Shown: positions 7,334-16,243, numbered from the stretch's first letter. The stretch is 64,000 nt of DNA from JACCSI01 sp035575715 (GCA_035575715.1 DATLXN010000045.1:62001-126000), one strand, 5' to 3'. Numbers and translations are program-made. Notes: generated from the letters alone by a model not told the origin.

Positions 7334-8182
7334 TCATGACAACGGCACCGGCACCAGTGATTCGGCGTAGCCAATCACCTGCTCCGCCGACCAGCCATCG
7401 TCGCGCATGGCGCGGATACCGGTATCACCGTCAGATTTGCTGACCTTCTGATCGGGCGACTTCATCACTAACGGATGATGCAGAAACGCCGGCGGCGATT
7501 CGCGCCCCAGCAAGCGGGCGAGATAGATCTGGCGGCCGGTCGACTCCAGGAGATCGATGCCGCGAATGACGTGCGTAATTCCCTGCAGGGTGTCGTCGGT
7601 CGTCGCGGCCCATTGATAGGTCCAGTTACCCAGACGATCACGAATCAACAAATCGCCGCACTGCATCGACGGCGTCTGGACCTGGCGGCCCAGCGCGAGA
7701 TCGACGAACGTCTCGACGCCGGCGTTCACTCGCAACCGCCACCCGACATCGTCGCGCAACGGGATCCCGCGGTCGCGACAACGTCCGAGATAGACGCGCG
7801 ACTCGAGTTGCTGACGCGAACAGTCGCATCCGTAGACCAGGCCGCGCGCAATCAGCGAGGCGAGCGCAAAGCGGTAGGCACCGTCGCGATCGCTCTGCCG
7901 GCCGCTGCATTGTCCCGAACGAAAGGCGTCGGTGGGATAAATATCGGGGTCGAAGCCAAGCCAGTCGAGATCCTCGAGCAGCGCGCGCTCATAGTGTGGG
8001 CGCGAGCGCTGCCGGTCGTGATCTTCGACGCGGAGCAGCACGCGACCGCCGGCCGCGCGCGCGAATCGCCAGACGCACAGGGCATTGACGACATGGCCGA
8101 TGTGGAGGAAGCCTGTCGGCGCCGGGGCGAAGCGCGTCAGCGGGACGGGATCGAGAAGGTGTAAACCGGCTTGCGGATCCAT
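7334..8182 (-). CDS. gluQ: Glutamyl-Q tRNA(Asp) synthetase
   Basis: 282-residue truncated GluRS paralogue. It has TRFAPAPTGFLHIGH (HIGH-type motif), the GluQ-RS zinc site CDCSRQQLE...YLGRC, GNWTYQWAATTDD and the KMSKS equivalent KVSKSDG. It lacks the anticodon-binding domain, as expected. GluQ-RS attaches glutamate to queuosine at position 34 of tRNA(Asp). A frame start at 8209 is possible, but the ATG at 8182 leaves a normal N-terminus. Both overlap the 3' end of the HTTM gene (stop at 8137), so the pair is cotranscribed. Confidence 0.93.
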   Translation of the reverse strand: MDPQAGLHLLDPVPLTRFAPAPTGFLHIGHVVNALCVWRFARAAGGRVLLRVEDHDRQRSRPHYERALLEDLDWLGFDPDIYPTDAFRSGQCSGRQSDRDGAYRFALASLIARGLVYGCDCSRQQLESRVYLGRCRDRGIPLRDDVGWRLRVNAGVETFVDLALGRQVQTPSMQCGDLLIRDRLGNWTYQWAATTDDTLQGITHVIRGIDLLESTGRQIYLARLLGRESPPAFLHHPLVMKSPDQKVSKSDGDTGIRAMRDDGWSAEQVIGYAESLVPVPLS

Positions 8183-9510
8183 TTCCAGTAAAAGCGCCCG
8201 GTGGCCCAATCGAAGGCTTCCTGATCGGTCAGCACGATGATTGCGGTAATTGGCTGTTGATAATGCGCCACGAGCTGTCGTTCGGCCTCGGCGATGACCG
8301 GCGCGACGCGTGCGCTGTCGGTGCTGTCGCGCTCAACCGCGCGGTAGGCCTCGCGCACCGACTCATCGATCTCCAACTGCTCGAAGACCTCCGACGCATG
8401 GGCCTGCACCCCGTCGGCAAAGCGGACGGCGAAGTGAAAGATTGGCGAAACGGCTTCGCGCTCTTCGAATTCCTCGATCGAGGCATAGGTCGTCGAGTAC
8501 ATCGGATAGTCCGACATGATCGGTGCGTGCTCGACGCGCAAGATCGCCGCCGCCAGCTGCAGCCCGCAGACCACCGCGATCGCCAGGATCTGGCCGGCAG
8601 CGAGGCCCCGCGTGACGTTCACCGTCGGCGGACGCCAGCGCCAGGTGAGGAGTCGCACCAGCCCGGGCCACGGCACAAAGAATGCGAGGCACAGCAGCCA
8701 CCACGCCAGCCACAACTCGTTCTGAAAAAAATAAAACCCGAGTAACAACCCAGCCGCGGCCAACGCGAACGGTAACCGACCGATCCAGCCCGGCACCAAC
8801 ACCGCGAGGATCAGCCCGCATTCCGTGACAATGGCGGCGGCTGACAGGGCCAGCGCCAATTCGTGATTGCTGGCGACGCGCAAACCCCAATCGACCGGAG
8901 CGGAGCGTGCGTCGGCAAGAAAGTGATATTTAACGCTGGCATTGGTGATCCACGCGAACCCGCTTTGCGTGAGTTTGGCGGCGCCGGCGGCAGCCATCGC
9001 GGCGCCAAAGACCAGACCGGGGATCCACAGCGCGTAGCCATAGGCGGCGCGCCGCACCGCGGGATCAATGGCCTTGCCTCGCCAGCGGCGAATCAATGCA
9101 TCGAGACTGAAGCCATCACCCCAGCGCACTGGCAGCATCGCCCACAGCGTGACGAAGAGGGCTGACCAGTTGTGCACGCCGGTGTGCGTCAAGCGCACCA
9201 ACGTCCAGACCGTTGCCGCGGCCACCAGCATCGCGAAACTCAGTCGACTGAGCAGGCCGACGGCAAAGACCCCAGCCAGCGCGATCATCGACCACTCCAG
9301 CAGTGCGACCTGCTCGGTGCGCGTGGCGAGTGCGTGAACCCATTCCCATTCGGCAAGCCGTTGGCTGCGCAGGTGCAGCTCCGGCGGGAACGGCTGCGCC
9401 GGCAGACGCATGTCGTACAAGATCCAGCCGACGCCGCTTCCGAAGAGCACCCGAAAGACGCCGAGTTCAGTCGCCGACACCGGCGGGATTCGCGAGCGCA
9501 GCCACTTCAC
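8137..9510 (-). CDS. HTTM-domain (vitamin K-dependent carboxylase-like) membrane protein
   Basis: 457 residues. The first 330 contain many hydrophobic helices beginning with ATELGVFRVLFGSGVGWILYD, followed by the HTHTGVHNWSALFV-type loop and GAAKLTQSGFAWI. This matches the HTTM domain shared with vitamin K-dependent gamma-carboxylases. The last 130 residues form a soluble, acidic domain ending WKWIRKPVYTFSIPSR. Prokaryotic HTTM proteins have no settled function; they may act on lipids or quinones in the inner membrane. The start is three bases after the stop of the upstream methyltransferase gene, and its 3' end overlaps gluQ. Confidence 0.8.
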   Translation of the reverse strand: MKWLRSRIPPVSATELGVFRVLFGSGVGWILYDMRLPAQPFPPELHLRSQRLAEWEWVHALATRTEQVALLEWSMIALAGVFAVGLLSRLSFAMLVAAATVWTLVRLTHTGVHNWSALFVTLWAMLPVRWGDGFSLDALIRRWRGKAIDPAVRRAAYGYALWIPGLVFGAAMAAAGAAKLTQSGFAWITNASVKYHFLADARSAPVDWGLRVASNHELALALSAAAIVTECGLILAVLVPGWIGRLPFALAAAGLLLGFYFFQNELWLAWWLLCLAFFVPWPGLVRLLTWRWRPPTVNVTRGLAAGQILAIAVVCGLQLAAAILRVEHAPIMSDYPMYSTTYASIEEFEEREAVSPIFHFAVRFADGVQAHASEVFEQLEIDESVREAYRAVERDSTDSARVAPVIAEAERQLVAHYQQPITAIIVLTDQEAFDWATGRFYWKWIRKPVYTFSIPSR

Positions 9511-9513
9511 GCG

Positions 9514-10449
9514 CTACACCTCGACCAGAGGCAAGCCCGAACGCGCGATCACGTCGTCGATGCTGATGTCTTTGTGCTTGAGGCCGGTGACGTCGTGCTT
9601 GTCAATCCACGGCCGGTAGGCGGCAGCTGCGGTCAGCCCGGGCACCTCGGGTGCGACGTCGTTGCGCAGGAAGAACGCGTTGATCCCCGCTTCTTCGCAC
9701 AGCACCAGGCGATAGCCTTTACGCCGCGCCAGCGCTTCGATCGCGGCAAGCGAGGCCCCGGAATATCCCTTCGGCGCGTCGTCTGGTTTGGGCGCATTGG
9801 GCAGCGACACCGCGCGCGTCGGTCCGAACAGGGCGTTGTATTCCATGATCAACACCCGCGGCGACACGGCAGTCAGCGCTTCCAGCAACCAGTAGTCGAT
9901 ACTATCGACGTCAATCGACAGCAGATCGACTTCTCCGTCGAACCCGTGCTGGGTCAGCAACTTGTTGATGCTCTTTGGCGAGACCATGGCGCGCACCGCG
10001 GTCACGCCCGGGTTGAAGGCAAAAGTCAGTTGGGCCTGCTCGATCGCTTTGGTCGAGGCATCGACCATCAGTCCACTCCACCCGAAGTCTGCGGCAAGGG
10101 TCGCGGCATTCCCCCCGGTACTGCCACTACCGATTTCGACGAAGCGGCGGGTCTTCAGGCCGCCGGCCTTCATCAGCGCCAGAATGATCCCGTCCTCTTC
10201 ATTTTGCGAGCGCAGGCGGAAACGCTGTCCCGCCAGCGCGTAAGGCGCTGGCACGTCGGCCGCCACGTAGGCATGGCGGATCAAGGCGTTCATCTGCCGG
10301 CGAAAGACACTGCGCCACTTTTCGTCCTGCTTCTGAGCAGCAAGCAGCTTGTCGACGGCTTCGGCAAGCCGGTCGACTTTTTCGTGGAGGTGATTGACCC
10401 GGCCACGAGTGGTCCAGGAGGCGGTCGCGAGCATGTTGCGAAAAGACAT
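9514..10449 (-). CDS. FkbM-like SAM-dependent methyltransferase
   Basis: 311 residues. An N-terminal stretch of about 70 residues (HEKVDRLAEAVDKLLAAQKQ) is likely coiled coil. A Rossmann-type methyltransferase core follows: FVEIGSGSTGGNAATLAADFGW (SAM-binding glycine loop), LMVDAS (acidic end of strand 2), DLLSIDVDSIDYWLLEAL and VLIMEYNALFG. The lead-in QNEEDGIILAL is typical of FkbM-like enzymes in glycan or capsule clusters. The acceptor is unknown. It heads a three-gene minus-strand unit with the HTTM and gluQ genes. Upstream are the -10-like TAAGAT and a short leader. Confidence 0.75.
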   Translation of the reverse strand: MSFRNMLATASWTTRGRVNHLHEKVDRLAEAVDKLLAAQKQDEKWRSVFRRQMNALIRHAYVAADVPAPYALAGQRFRLRSQNEEDGIILALMKAGGLKTRRFVEIGSGSTGGNAATLAADFGWSGLMVDASTKAIEQAQLTFAFNPGVTAVRAMVSPKSINKLLTQHGFDGEVDLLSIDVDSIDYWLLEALTAVSPRVLIMEYNALFGPTRAVSLPNAPKPDDAPKGYSGASLAAIEALARRKGYRLVLCEEAGINAFFLRNDVAPEVPGLTAAAAYRPWIDKHDVTGLKHKDISIDDVIARSGLPLVEV

Positions 10450-10564
10450 CTGGCAATTTCGATCTTAATGTACCGCCGTTCGAGGCTCTTCTCCGACCAC
10501 TGGCGACCGGCCCCCGGTCCGCGAGTGTGACGGTGTCGTATCCTCCATCAGGACCCTGCCCCAG

Positions 10565-12514
10565 ATGACCTTGAGCATCATCGCGCTGTGCATTTTTATC
10601 TTCGGGGCTTACGCCTATGGGTCGGTAGTCGTGCTCTCCTTACGCCAGCGTGCCCCGGTCTGGACGGACGCGGTGGCGCCGGGGTCGTTTCGCCTGCGCG
10701 TCAAACTGCGCGGCCTGGCGATGTTCGTCGTCTGCACCGCCTGGTTCATCCTGCACAGCGTGATCGAGTTCCGTCACATGATGGGCCAGTCGCGGACCGA
10801 TGACTGGATCGATCTCGCGGCGCTCGAACTGGTCTTCACCTTCCCCGGCCTGATCCTGCACACGGTGCTGATGGAAAGCGCCGCCGGCGGCGGCCACCCG
10901 CCGCGCACCACGCCCCGCCGCCAAGGTGGCTGGGCGTGGATGCTGCTCGCGCTCTACGGCGCCGGCGCGGCCCTGGCGATCTACTTCCCTGCTGCGATGT
11001 TCGGCCTGGTGCCGGCGCCGCGCCGGCTCAGTCCGTATATCGGCTTCTCGATCGGAGCCTTGTTCACGGTGTCGAGCATCTGCTGCCTGCTGGTGATGCG
11101 CTCGCGCCGCAACCCGACGGTGTCGCCGGATCAACGCAATTTGCGTCGTTCAATGGCGACGATTTTCATGGCGATGATCGCGCTGTTCTTCGTGCTGACC
11201 TTTATGCGCGGCAGCATTTTGCTGATTGAAGTGATTGACGTCGTCGTTCGCACCCTGCCGCTGGTGTTCCTGCTGGTGTCGGTCTACTTCGAGAATCGGA
11301 TCGAGTTTTACGATCTGATCATCAAGCGCGGCGTGGTGTTGCTGATCACGCTGCTCGTGCTGGGCAGTGTCCTGACGGTGTCACTGGGCTGGGTCGAGAG
11401 CCTGCCGGCCGGGGTTACGCGGCCGTGGCTCTTCGCTGTCGTTCTGCTGCCGGTCGCGATGCTGATGTCGGCGCTGCATCATCGCATCGGCCGGATCCTC
11501 GATCGACTGTGGTTCGGGCGTGAATTCACCCCGGTGGAAGCGGTCAAGCACGTTCTGGCCGGCATGCAACAGGCCACCGATGAGGTCTCGCTGGTCGTCA
11601 AAGCCGAAGCGACGCTGTCGGAGATGTTCCGCACGCGCGTCCTCGTCCTGCTCGAAGACCAGCCGACGCCGGACACCGCCGTAGTCGTCGCCGATGTCCG
11701 CGGTTCGCAATCGAGCGGCCTCATCCGTCTGGCCATCGTCAACGACGCCGGCTGCCGGACGCTGCTCAGCGAAGACCACGCGATGTTGCGATCGCTGGGC
11801 GGCGTGTTTGGCTTCATGCTCGAGAACGTGCGCCTGCAGCGCAAGCGACAGGAGCAGGAAACCGTCGCCCAGGAGTTGCGCCTGCAAAGCAGCCGCTCGG
11901 AGCTCAAGGCGCTGCGCGCCCAGATCAATCCGCACTTCCTGTTCAACGCACTCAACGCGATCGCCTCGCTCATTCATACCGACCCGGCCCGCGCCGATGC
12001 GGCGGTCGAACAGCTCGCCGAAGTGTTCCGCTACACGCTGCGCCGGTCGGAACAGGAATGGGCGCCGCTCGATCAGGAACTGGCCTTTGCGCGCGCGTAT
12101 CTCGATGTCGAGCAGGCCCGCTTTGGCCAGCGGCTCGAGTTCTCCATCACCAGCGACCCGGGCATGACCCGCGCCCAGGTGCCGTCGATGCTCCTCCACA
12201 CGCTGGTTGAGAACGCGGTCAAACACGGCATCTCGAGACTGCGCGCGCCGGGCCGGATTGACGTGCGGGCGCAGCGGCGCGAGCAACAGTTAGTGCTCGA
12301 AGTGCGCGACTCAGGCCCCGGTCCCGACGCGGCCAACCGCTACCCCACCGCCCCAGGCGAGCACTTCGGCCTGCGCAGCGTGCGTGACCGGCTGCACGGC
12401 CACTTTGGCGCCCATGCCTCACTGACCCTCTCGCGCGATTCAGGGACCACCCAAACGGTGGCGCGCCTGGAAATGCCGTTCGTCACCGAAGACCTCGCCG
12501 CGTCGACTCGATAA
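10565..12514 (+). CDS. LytS-type sensor histidine kinase
   Basis: 649 residues. Seven or eight membrane helices occupy roughly residues 1-310 with no large periplasmic domain. A GAF-like segment follows, then a coiled coil. The His_kinase domain carries RAQINPHFLFNALNAIASL, with the phospho-acceptor His near residue 456. The ATPase has LHTLVENAVKHGI (N box), EVRDSGPGP (G1) and EHFGLRSVRDRL (G2). Such kinases sense membrane or cell-surface conditions and phosphorylate LytTR-type regulators. The next two genes are both receiver proteins, four and twelve bases apart, so one kinase appears to feed two outputs. Confidence 0.92.
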   Translation: MTLSIIALCIFIFGAYAYGSVVVLSLRQRAPVWTDAVAPGSFRLRVKLRGLAMFVVCTAWFILHSVIEFRHMMGQSRTDDWIDLAALELVFTFPGLILHTVLMESAAGGGHPPRTTPRRQGGWAWMLLALYGAGAALAIYFPAAMFGLVPAPRRLSPYIGFSIGALFTVSSICCLLVMRSRRNPTVSPDQRNLRRSMATIFMAMIALFFVLTFMRGSILLIEVIDVVVRTLPLVFLLVSVYFENRIEFYDLIIKRGVVLLITLLVLGSVLTVSLGWVESLPAGVTRPWLFAVVLLPVAMLMSALHHRIGRILDRLWFGREFTPVEAVKHVLAGMQQATDEVSLVVKAEATLSEMFRTRVLVLLEDQPTPDTAVVVADVRGSQSSGLIRLAIVNDAGCRTLLSEDHAMLRSLGGVFGFMLENVRLQRKRQEQETVAQELRLQSSRSELKALRAQINPHFLFNALNAIASLIHTDPARADAAVEQLAEVFRYTLRRSEQEWAPLDQELAFARAYLDVEQARFGQRLEFSITSDPGMTRAQVPSMLLHTLVENAVKHGISRLRAPGRIDVRAQRREQQLVLEVRDSGPGPDAANRYPTAPGEHFGLRSVRDRLHGHFGAHASLTLSRDSGTTQTVARLEMPFVTEDLAASTR

Positions 12515-12517
12515 CCC

Positions 12518-13636
12518 GTGGCCAAGCTCCGCGCCTTTATCGTCGACGACGAGCCGCCCGCGCGGGTGCGGCTGCGCCAGTTGCTGGCAGAGGCTGATGT
12601 GACTGTCGTTGGAGACGCCGGCGATGCCGTCGAGGCGCGAGCCGCAATCCGCGACACCTCTCCGGATGTGGTCTTTCTCGACATCGAGATGCCAGAGACG
12701 TCGGGCACCGAACTCGCCGCCTCGCTCACCGAGCCACGGCCATACATTGTCTTTGCCACCGCCTACGACCATTACGCGCTCGCCGCTTTCGCCCTCGACG
12801 CCACCGATTACCTGGTCAAGCCGATCACGCGGGCCCGACTCGCGGGCACCTTGGCGCGGGTCCGCGAGCGCCTGTCGCGCCACTCGGATCTCGAACGGGA
12901 CCTTGTCGCGGCGTCGGCCGTGCAGGCGCTGCTGCTGCCGCAATCGCTGCCACTGATGCGCGGCTACGATTCGGCGGCATTGACCGTCGCCGCCCGCGGC
13001 GTGGGTGGCGACTTCTTCGTCGGCCAGCAGATTGGTCCCCAGCGCGTCGTCCTCGCGCTCGGCGATGTCTCGGGCAAGGGCATGCCTGCCGGCCTCGTCG
13101 CCTCCAGCCTCCAAGCGCGGATCGAGACGGTGGCCCGCCATGTCACCGGCACCGCAATTGACGTGGTCAGCGATGTCAACCGGACGCTGGTAGCGACATC
13201 CGACACGGCGCGCTACGCGACGCTGGTCTACGGCGACATTGATCTCGCGTCGAATCTCCTGACCGTCGTCAACGCCGGACACCTCCCCGTCATCGTCGCG
13301 GTGCCGGATGCCCCGACCCAGCTCCTCGCGTCGACAGGCCCGGCGCTTGGCATCCTTGCCGACGCGCAGTTCTCATCCACGCGCGTGCCGATTGCGCCAG
13401 GCGCCACGATAGTGATTTACAGTGACGGCGTCACCGAGGCGACAAACACCGCGGGCGAAGAATTTGGCGAGGACCGATTAATGGCACTGATTGCCGCCCA
13501 CCGTGACAGCGGCGCCGAAGCGCTATGCCGCCGGATTATCGATGCGGTCCGCGGCCATGCGCACGGTGCGGGGGCTGGTGACGACATCACCGTGCTGGCC
13601 CTGAAAAGGGCGCACCCCACTCATCAGGATCAGTAG
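12518..13636 (+). CDS. Response regulator with PP2C/SpoIIE phosphatase output
   Basis: 372 residues from a GTG start four bases after the kinase stop. The receiver domain (1-120) has the acidic pair DD at 10-11, phospho-acceptor Asp55 (VVFLDIEMPE) and the DYLVKPITRARL switch lysine. The C-terminal half is a SpoIIE/PP2C serine phosphatase: GGDFFVGQQ, LALGDVSGKGMPAGL, VNAGHLPVIV, IYSDGVTEATN and GAGDDITVLAL carry the metal-binding aspartates. Such RsbU-like proteins dephosphorylate anti-sigma-factor antagonists. The receiver closely resembles that of the next gene, consistent with both being targets of the same kinase. Confidence 0.93.
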   Translation: MAKLRAFIVDDEPPARVRLRQLLAEADVTVVGDAGDAVEARAAIRDTSPDVVFLDIEMPETSGTELAASLTEPRPYIVFATAYDHYALAAFALDATDYLVKPITRARLAGTLARVRERLSRHSDLERDLVAASAVQALLLPQSLPLMRGYDSAALTVAARGVGGDFFVGQQIGPQRVVLALGDVSGKGMPAGLVASSLQARIETVARHVTGTAIDVVSDVNRTLVATSDTARYATLVYGDIDLASNLLTVVNAGHLPVIVAVPDAPTQLLASTGPALGILADAQFSSTRVPIAPGATIVIYSDGVTEATNTAGEEFGEDRLMALIAAHRDSGAEALCRRIIDAVRGHAHGAGAGDDITVLALKRAHPTHQDQ

Positions 13637-13648
13637 GATTACATTCCA

Positions 13649-14389
13649 GTGGGACTGCGGACGCTGATTGTCGACGATGAGCAGCCGGCGCGCGAGCGGT
13701 TGCGGCAGTTACTGGCCGAGTACGCCGACGTCGAGATCGTCGGCGAAGCTGAGGATGGCATCCAGGCCATCGAACAGGTCGCGGCGCTTTCGCCCGACGT
13801 CGTAATCCTCGATATTCAGATGCCGGCATGCAGCGGGCTGGAAGTGGCGGCGTCACTGGGACGGCCGCGACCGGCGATCGTGTTTTGCACGGCCTACGAT
13901 CAGTACGCAGTCGACGCGTTCGAATTACACGCCGTCGACTATCTGCTCAAGCCGGTCAACCGCGCGCGGTTGCACGCCGCATTGCAGCGGGTGCGCGAGT
14001 TGCGCGGTGGGTCGCAGCGCGAACACGCGCTCGACCATGCAACGCGTAGCGCCCGGTTGTCGCCATCGCGATTCCTGGCGCGCAAGGCGACGCGCTTTCG
14101 CGTCGTGCCGCGGCGGGAGGTCATCGCCTTTACATTTCAGGACGGCTTGACGCGCCTGCACACCGCCACCGAGCAGCTGTGGATGCAACCGACGCTGGTG
14201 GCGCTGGCGCGGCGTCTCGAAGGCGACACCTTCTTTCAGGTGTCGCGGACTGCTCTGGTCAGCCTTGATGCAGTGCGTGAAGCGAAACCGTTTGCGGACG
14301 GCACCGGAGAGATCACGCTGTCCAATGGCCTGACGTTTGTGGTGACACGTCGGCGCTGGCGTTTGCTGATGGAGCGGTTAGAGCAGTAG
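13649..14389 (+). CDS. LytTR-family DNA-binding response regulator
   Basis: 246 residues from a GTG start. The receiver domain carries Asp55 (VVILDIQMPACSG), FCTAYDQYAVDAFELHAVDYLLKPVNRARL and the same layout as the preceding regulator. The LytTR domain (about 145-246) includes FLARKATRFRVVPRREVIAF, FFQVSRTALVSLDAV and the C-terminal LSNGLTFVVTRRRWRLLMERL. LytTR proteins bind direct repeats to control envelope or extracellular functions. Its stop codon is inside the first unit of a nine-copy heptamer array. Confidence 0.93.
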   Translation: MGLRTLIVDDEQPARERLRQLLAEYADVEIVGEAEDGIQAIEQVAALSPDVVILDIQMPACSGLEVAASLGRPRPAIVFCTAYDQYAVDAFELHAVDYLLKPVNRARLHAALQRVRELRGGSQREHALDHATRSARLSPSRFLARKATRFRVVPRREVIAFTFQDGLTRLHTATEQLWMQPTLVALARRLEGDTFFQVSRTALVSLDAVREAKPFADGTGEITLSNGLTFVVTRRRWRLLMERLEQ

Positions 14390-14446
14390 TCAGTGGTCAG
14401 TCGTCAGTGGTCAGTGGTCAGTGGTCAGTAGTCAGGCGTCAGGCGT
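14384..14446 (+). repeat. Heptamer array, nine copies of CAG(T/G)NGT
   Basis: Nine consecutive 7-base units: CAGTAGT, CAGTGGT, CAGTCGT, CAGTGGT three times, CAGTAGT, then CAGGCGT twice. The first unit contains the TAG stop of the LytTR regulator. The array ends 62 bases before the -10-like box of the sulfite-oxidase-like gene. It is not coding and has no dyad symmetry. Confidence 0.9.
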
Positions 14447-14507
14447 CGGGCTTTTTGACGTTCCACCGTTCCCCGTTCCGTTCTTCGTTCTTTGGTCTTC
14501 TTCGTTC

Positions 14508-14513
14508 TACAAT
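14508..14513 (+). promoter_or_regulatory. Putative -10 box (TACAAT) 8 nt from start codon
   Basis: TACAAT follows a strongly pyrimidine-rich stretch (TTC/GTTC words from 14456 to 14507) and precedes the ATG at 14522 by eight bases, implying little or no leader. Confidence 0.45.
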
Positions 14514-14521
14514 TCCCCACC

Positions 14522-15697
14522 ATGGCGTTTTCTCGTCGCGATTGGTTGAGCCTGGCCGCACAGGCCAGCGCAGTGGGGTTGGTCGGGCATTACACGCCGT
14601 GGGCGTCGGTGCTCGCGCAGTCGTCTCGGGCGGTGGCTGCCGGCAAAGAAAAATTGTTAGTGAAATCGCTGCGTCCGCCGGATTACGAAGCACCGGTAGC
14701 GCTGCTCGATTCCTTTATCACGCCGGTCGAACATTTCTATGTTCGCTCGCATATGCCGGTGCCACCGGCGCTCGACGCGTCAACGTGGACCCTGCAGATC
14801 GAAGGCGAGATCACCGCCGCGACGTCGCTGACGCTCGACGAGTTGCGCAAAATGCCGGCGGTCACCGTCACGGCGATCCTCGAATGCGCCGGCAATGGTC
14901 GCGCGTTTTATGATCCGCCGGTCGCCGGCATCCAGTGGGGTAAAGGTGCGGTCGGTAATGCGCGGTGGACTGGTGTCCGCCTCGCCGATGTGTTGAAGCG
15001 AGCGGGACTCAAAGCCACCGGTAAGTTCATTCACATGAACGGCGCCGACCGCCCGCTCGGCACGATGCCCGACTTTGTCCGCCAGCTGCCGATCGACAAG
15101 GCAAGGGACCCCGACACGGTGCTGGCCTATGACATGAACGGCCAGCCGCTACACCCGCAGCACGGCTTTCCGTTGCGGGCGATTGTGCCTGGGTGGGAAG
15201 GCGCCTATTCGGTGAAGTGGCTGAACCATCTGCGTGTCGCCGATCGCGAATCGGACAGCTTCTGGGTCGCCACCGGCTATCGGTATCCGACCAAGCGCGT
15301 CGCGCCGGGTGCTGCCGTTGATGCCAAGGACATGGCGCCACTCACTGGCCTGGTGGTTAAGTCGCTGATCACGCGCCCGCTCGAAGGCGCGACGCTGCCT
15401 CCAGGCAGAGTCGAGGTCGCCGGGTTTGCGTGGGCCGGTGAAGACGACATCGCGCGCGTTGACGTATCGACCGATCAAGGTGCGACCTGGCAGCCCGCGC
15501 GGCTGGTTGGCGAGCGCGTCAAATATTCGTGGCGGCGCTTCGAGTTTGCCTTTGACGCGAAGCGCCCCGAGTCCTATCTGATTCTCGCCCGCGCGACAGA
15601 CAGCACTGGACGAACCCAACCGATGACGCCGCCGTGGAATCCATCCGGCTATCTGTGGAACGCGCCGGATGCGGTGCGCGTGGAGATCAAGGCGTGA
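14522..15697 (+). CDS. Sulfite-oxidase-family molybdopterin oxidoreductase
   Basis: 391-residue exported enzyme. The ATG at 14522 gives a Tat-like signal (FSRRDWLSLAAQASAVG). The molybdopterin domain contains the Mo-ligand cysteine in ILECAGNGRAF (Cys122), WGKGAVGNARWTGVRLADVL and HGFPLRAIVPGWEGAYSVKWL. The C-terminal dimerisation domain (GRVEVAGFAWAGEDDIARVDVS) is Mo-co_dimer-like. Family members oxidise sulfite or related S-compounds and pass electrons to a cytochrome. The stop overlaps the start of a diheme cytochrome gene (GTGA), the arrangement seen in SorAB sulfite dehydrogenases. The exact substrate is inferred. Confidence 0.9.
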   Translation: MAFSRRDWLSLAAQASAVGLVGHYTPWASVLAQSSRAVAAGKEKLLVKSLRPPDYEAPVALLDSFITPVEHFYVRSHMPVPPALDASTWTLQIEGEITAATSLTLDELRKMPAVTVTAILECAGNGRAFYDPPVAGIQWGKGAVGNARWTGVRLADVLKRAGLKATGKFIHMNGADRPLGTMPDFVRQLPIDKARDPDTVLAYDMNGQPLHPQHGFPLRAIVPGWEGAYSVKWLNHLRVADRESDSFWVATGYRYPTKRVAPGAAVDAKDMAPLTGLVVKSLITRPLEGATLPPGRVEVAGFAWAGEDDIARVDVSTDQGATWQPARLVGERVKYSWRRFEFAFDAKRPESYLILARATDSTGRTQPMTPPWNPSGYLWNAPDAVRVEIKA

Positions 15698-16209
15698 GCG
15701 GCGCCGGGGCGGCGGTGCCAGTGCGCCGAGCTGCGGGGGTGCTGGTGGTCGCGCTGATCAGCGCACTCGGACTCGTCGTCAGCGGCCAGGAATTACCCGC
15801 CGGGGCGGGACGCGACGACGTCATCAAGCGGTGCGTCAGCTGTCACGAAACGGACTTGATGACGCAGCAGCGGCTGACCCGCGCCGGATGGGGACGCACC
15901 CTCGACAAGATGGTGCGCTGGGGCGCTGTGGTCGAACCGGCCGAACGCGACGCGATGCTCGATTACCTCGCCGCGCACTTCGCCCCAACGCCCGCGGCGT
16001 CGCACCTGGTCGCGACTGCGGCTAGCGAAGCGGTCTACAAACGCGCCTGCCTGATGTGCCACGAGGCCGACATGATCGAATCGCAGCGCCTGTCGCGGGT
16101 CGGCTGGGTGCGCTCGGTCGACAAGATGATTCGCTGGGGCGCCGACGTCCCGGCTGCCGATAAAGAAGCGCTGATCGACTATCTCGCCGCGCGTTTCCGC
16201 CCGCGCTAA
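15694..16209 (+). CDS. Diheme c-type cytochrome, partner of the molybdoenzyme
   Basis: 171 residues from a GTG overlapping the preceding TGA; an earlier in-frame start lies inside the upstream gene and is unlikely. After a signal segment (RRAAGVLVVALISALGLVV) there are two haem motifs, CVSCH at 47-51 and CLMCH at 119-123. The two halves are duplicates: RLTRAGWGRTLDKMVRWGAVV aligns with RLSRVGWVRSVDKMIRWGADV. It probably takes electrons from the molybdoenzyme in the periplasm. Axial methionines may be supplied by the DKM segments, which is inference. Confidence 0.87.
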   Translation: MSGAGAAVPVRRAAGVLVVALISALGLVVSGQELPAGAGRDDVIKRCVSCHETDLMTQQRLTRAGWGRTLDKMVRWGAVVEPAERDAMLDYLAAHFAPTPAASHLVATAASEAVYKRACLMCHEADMIESQRLSRVGWVRSVDKMIRWGADVPAADKEALIDYLAARFRPR

Positions 16210-16243
16210 CCAACCGCTAGCGGGTCGTGACAAAAGCAGAACC

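Noticed and set aside
14384..14446. CRISPR array
   Set aside because: Units are seven bases with no spacers, and no cas genes are present.
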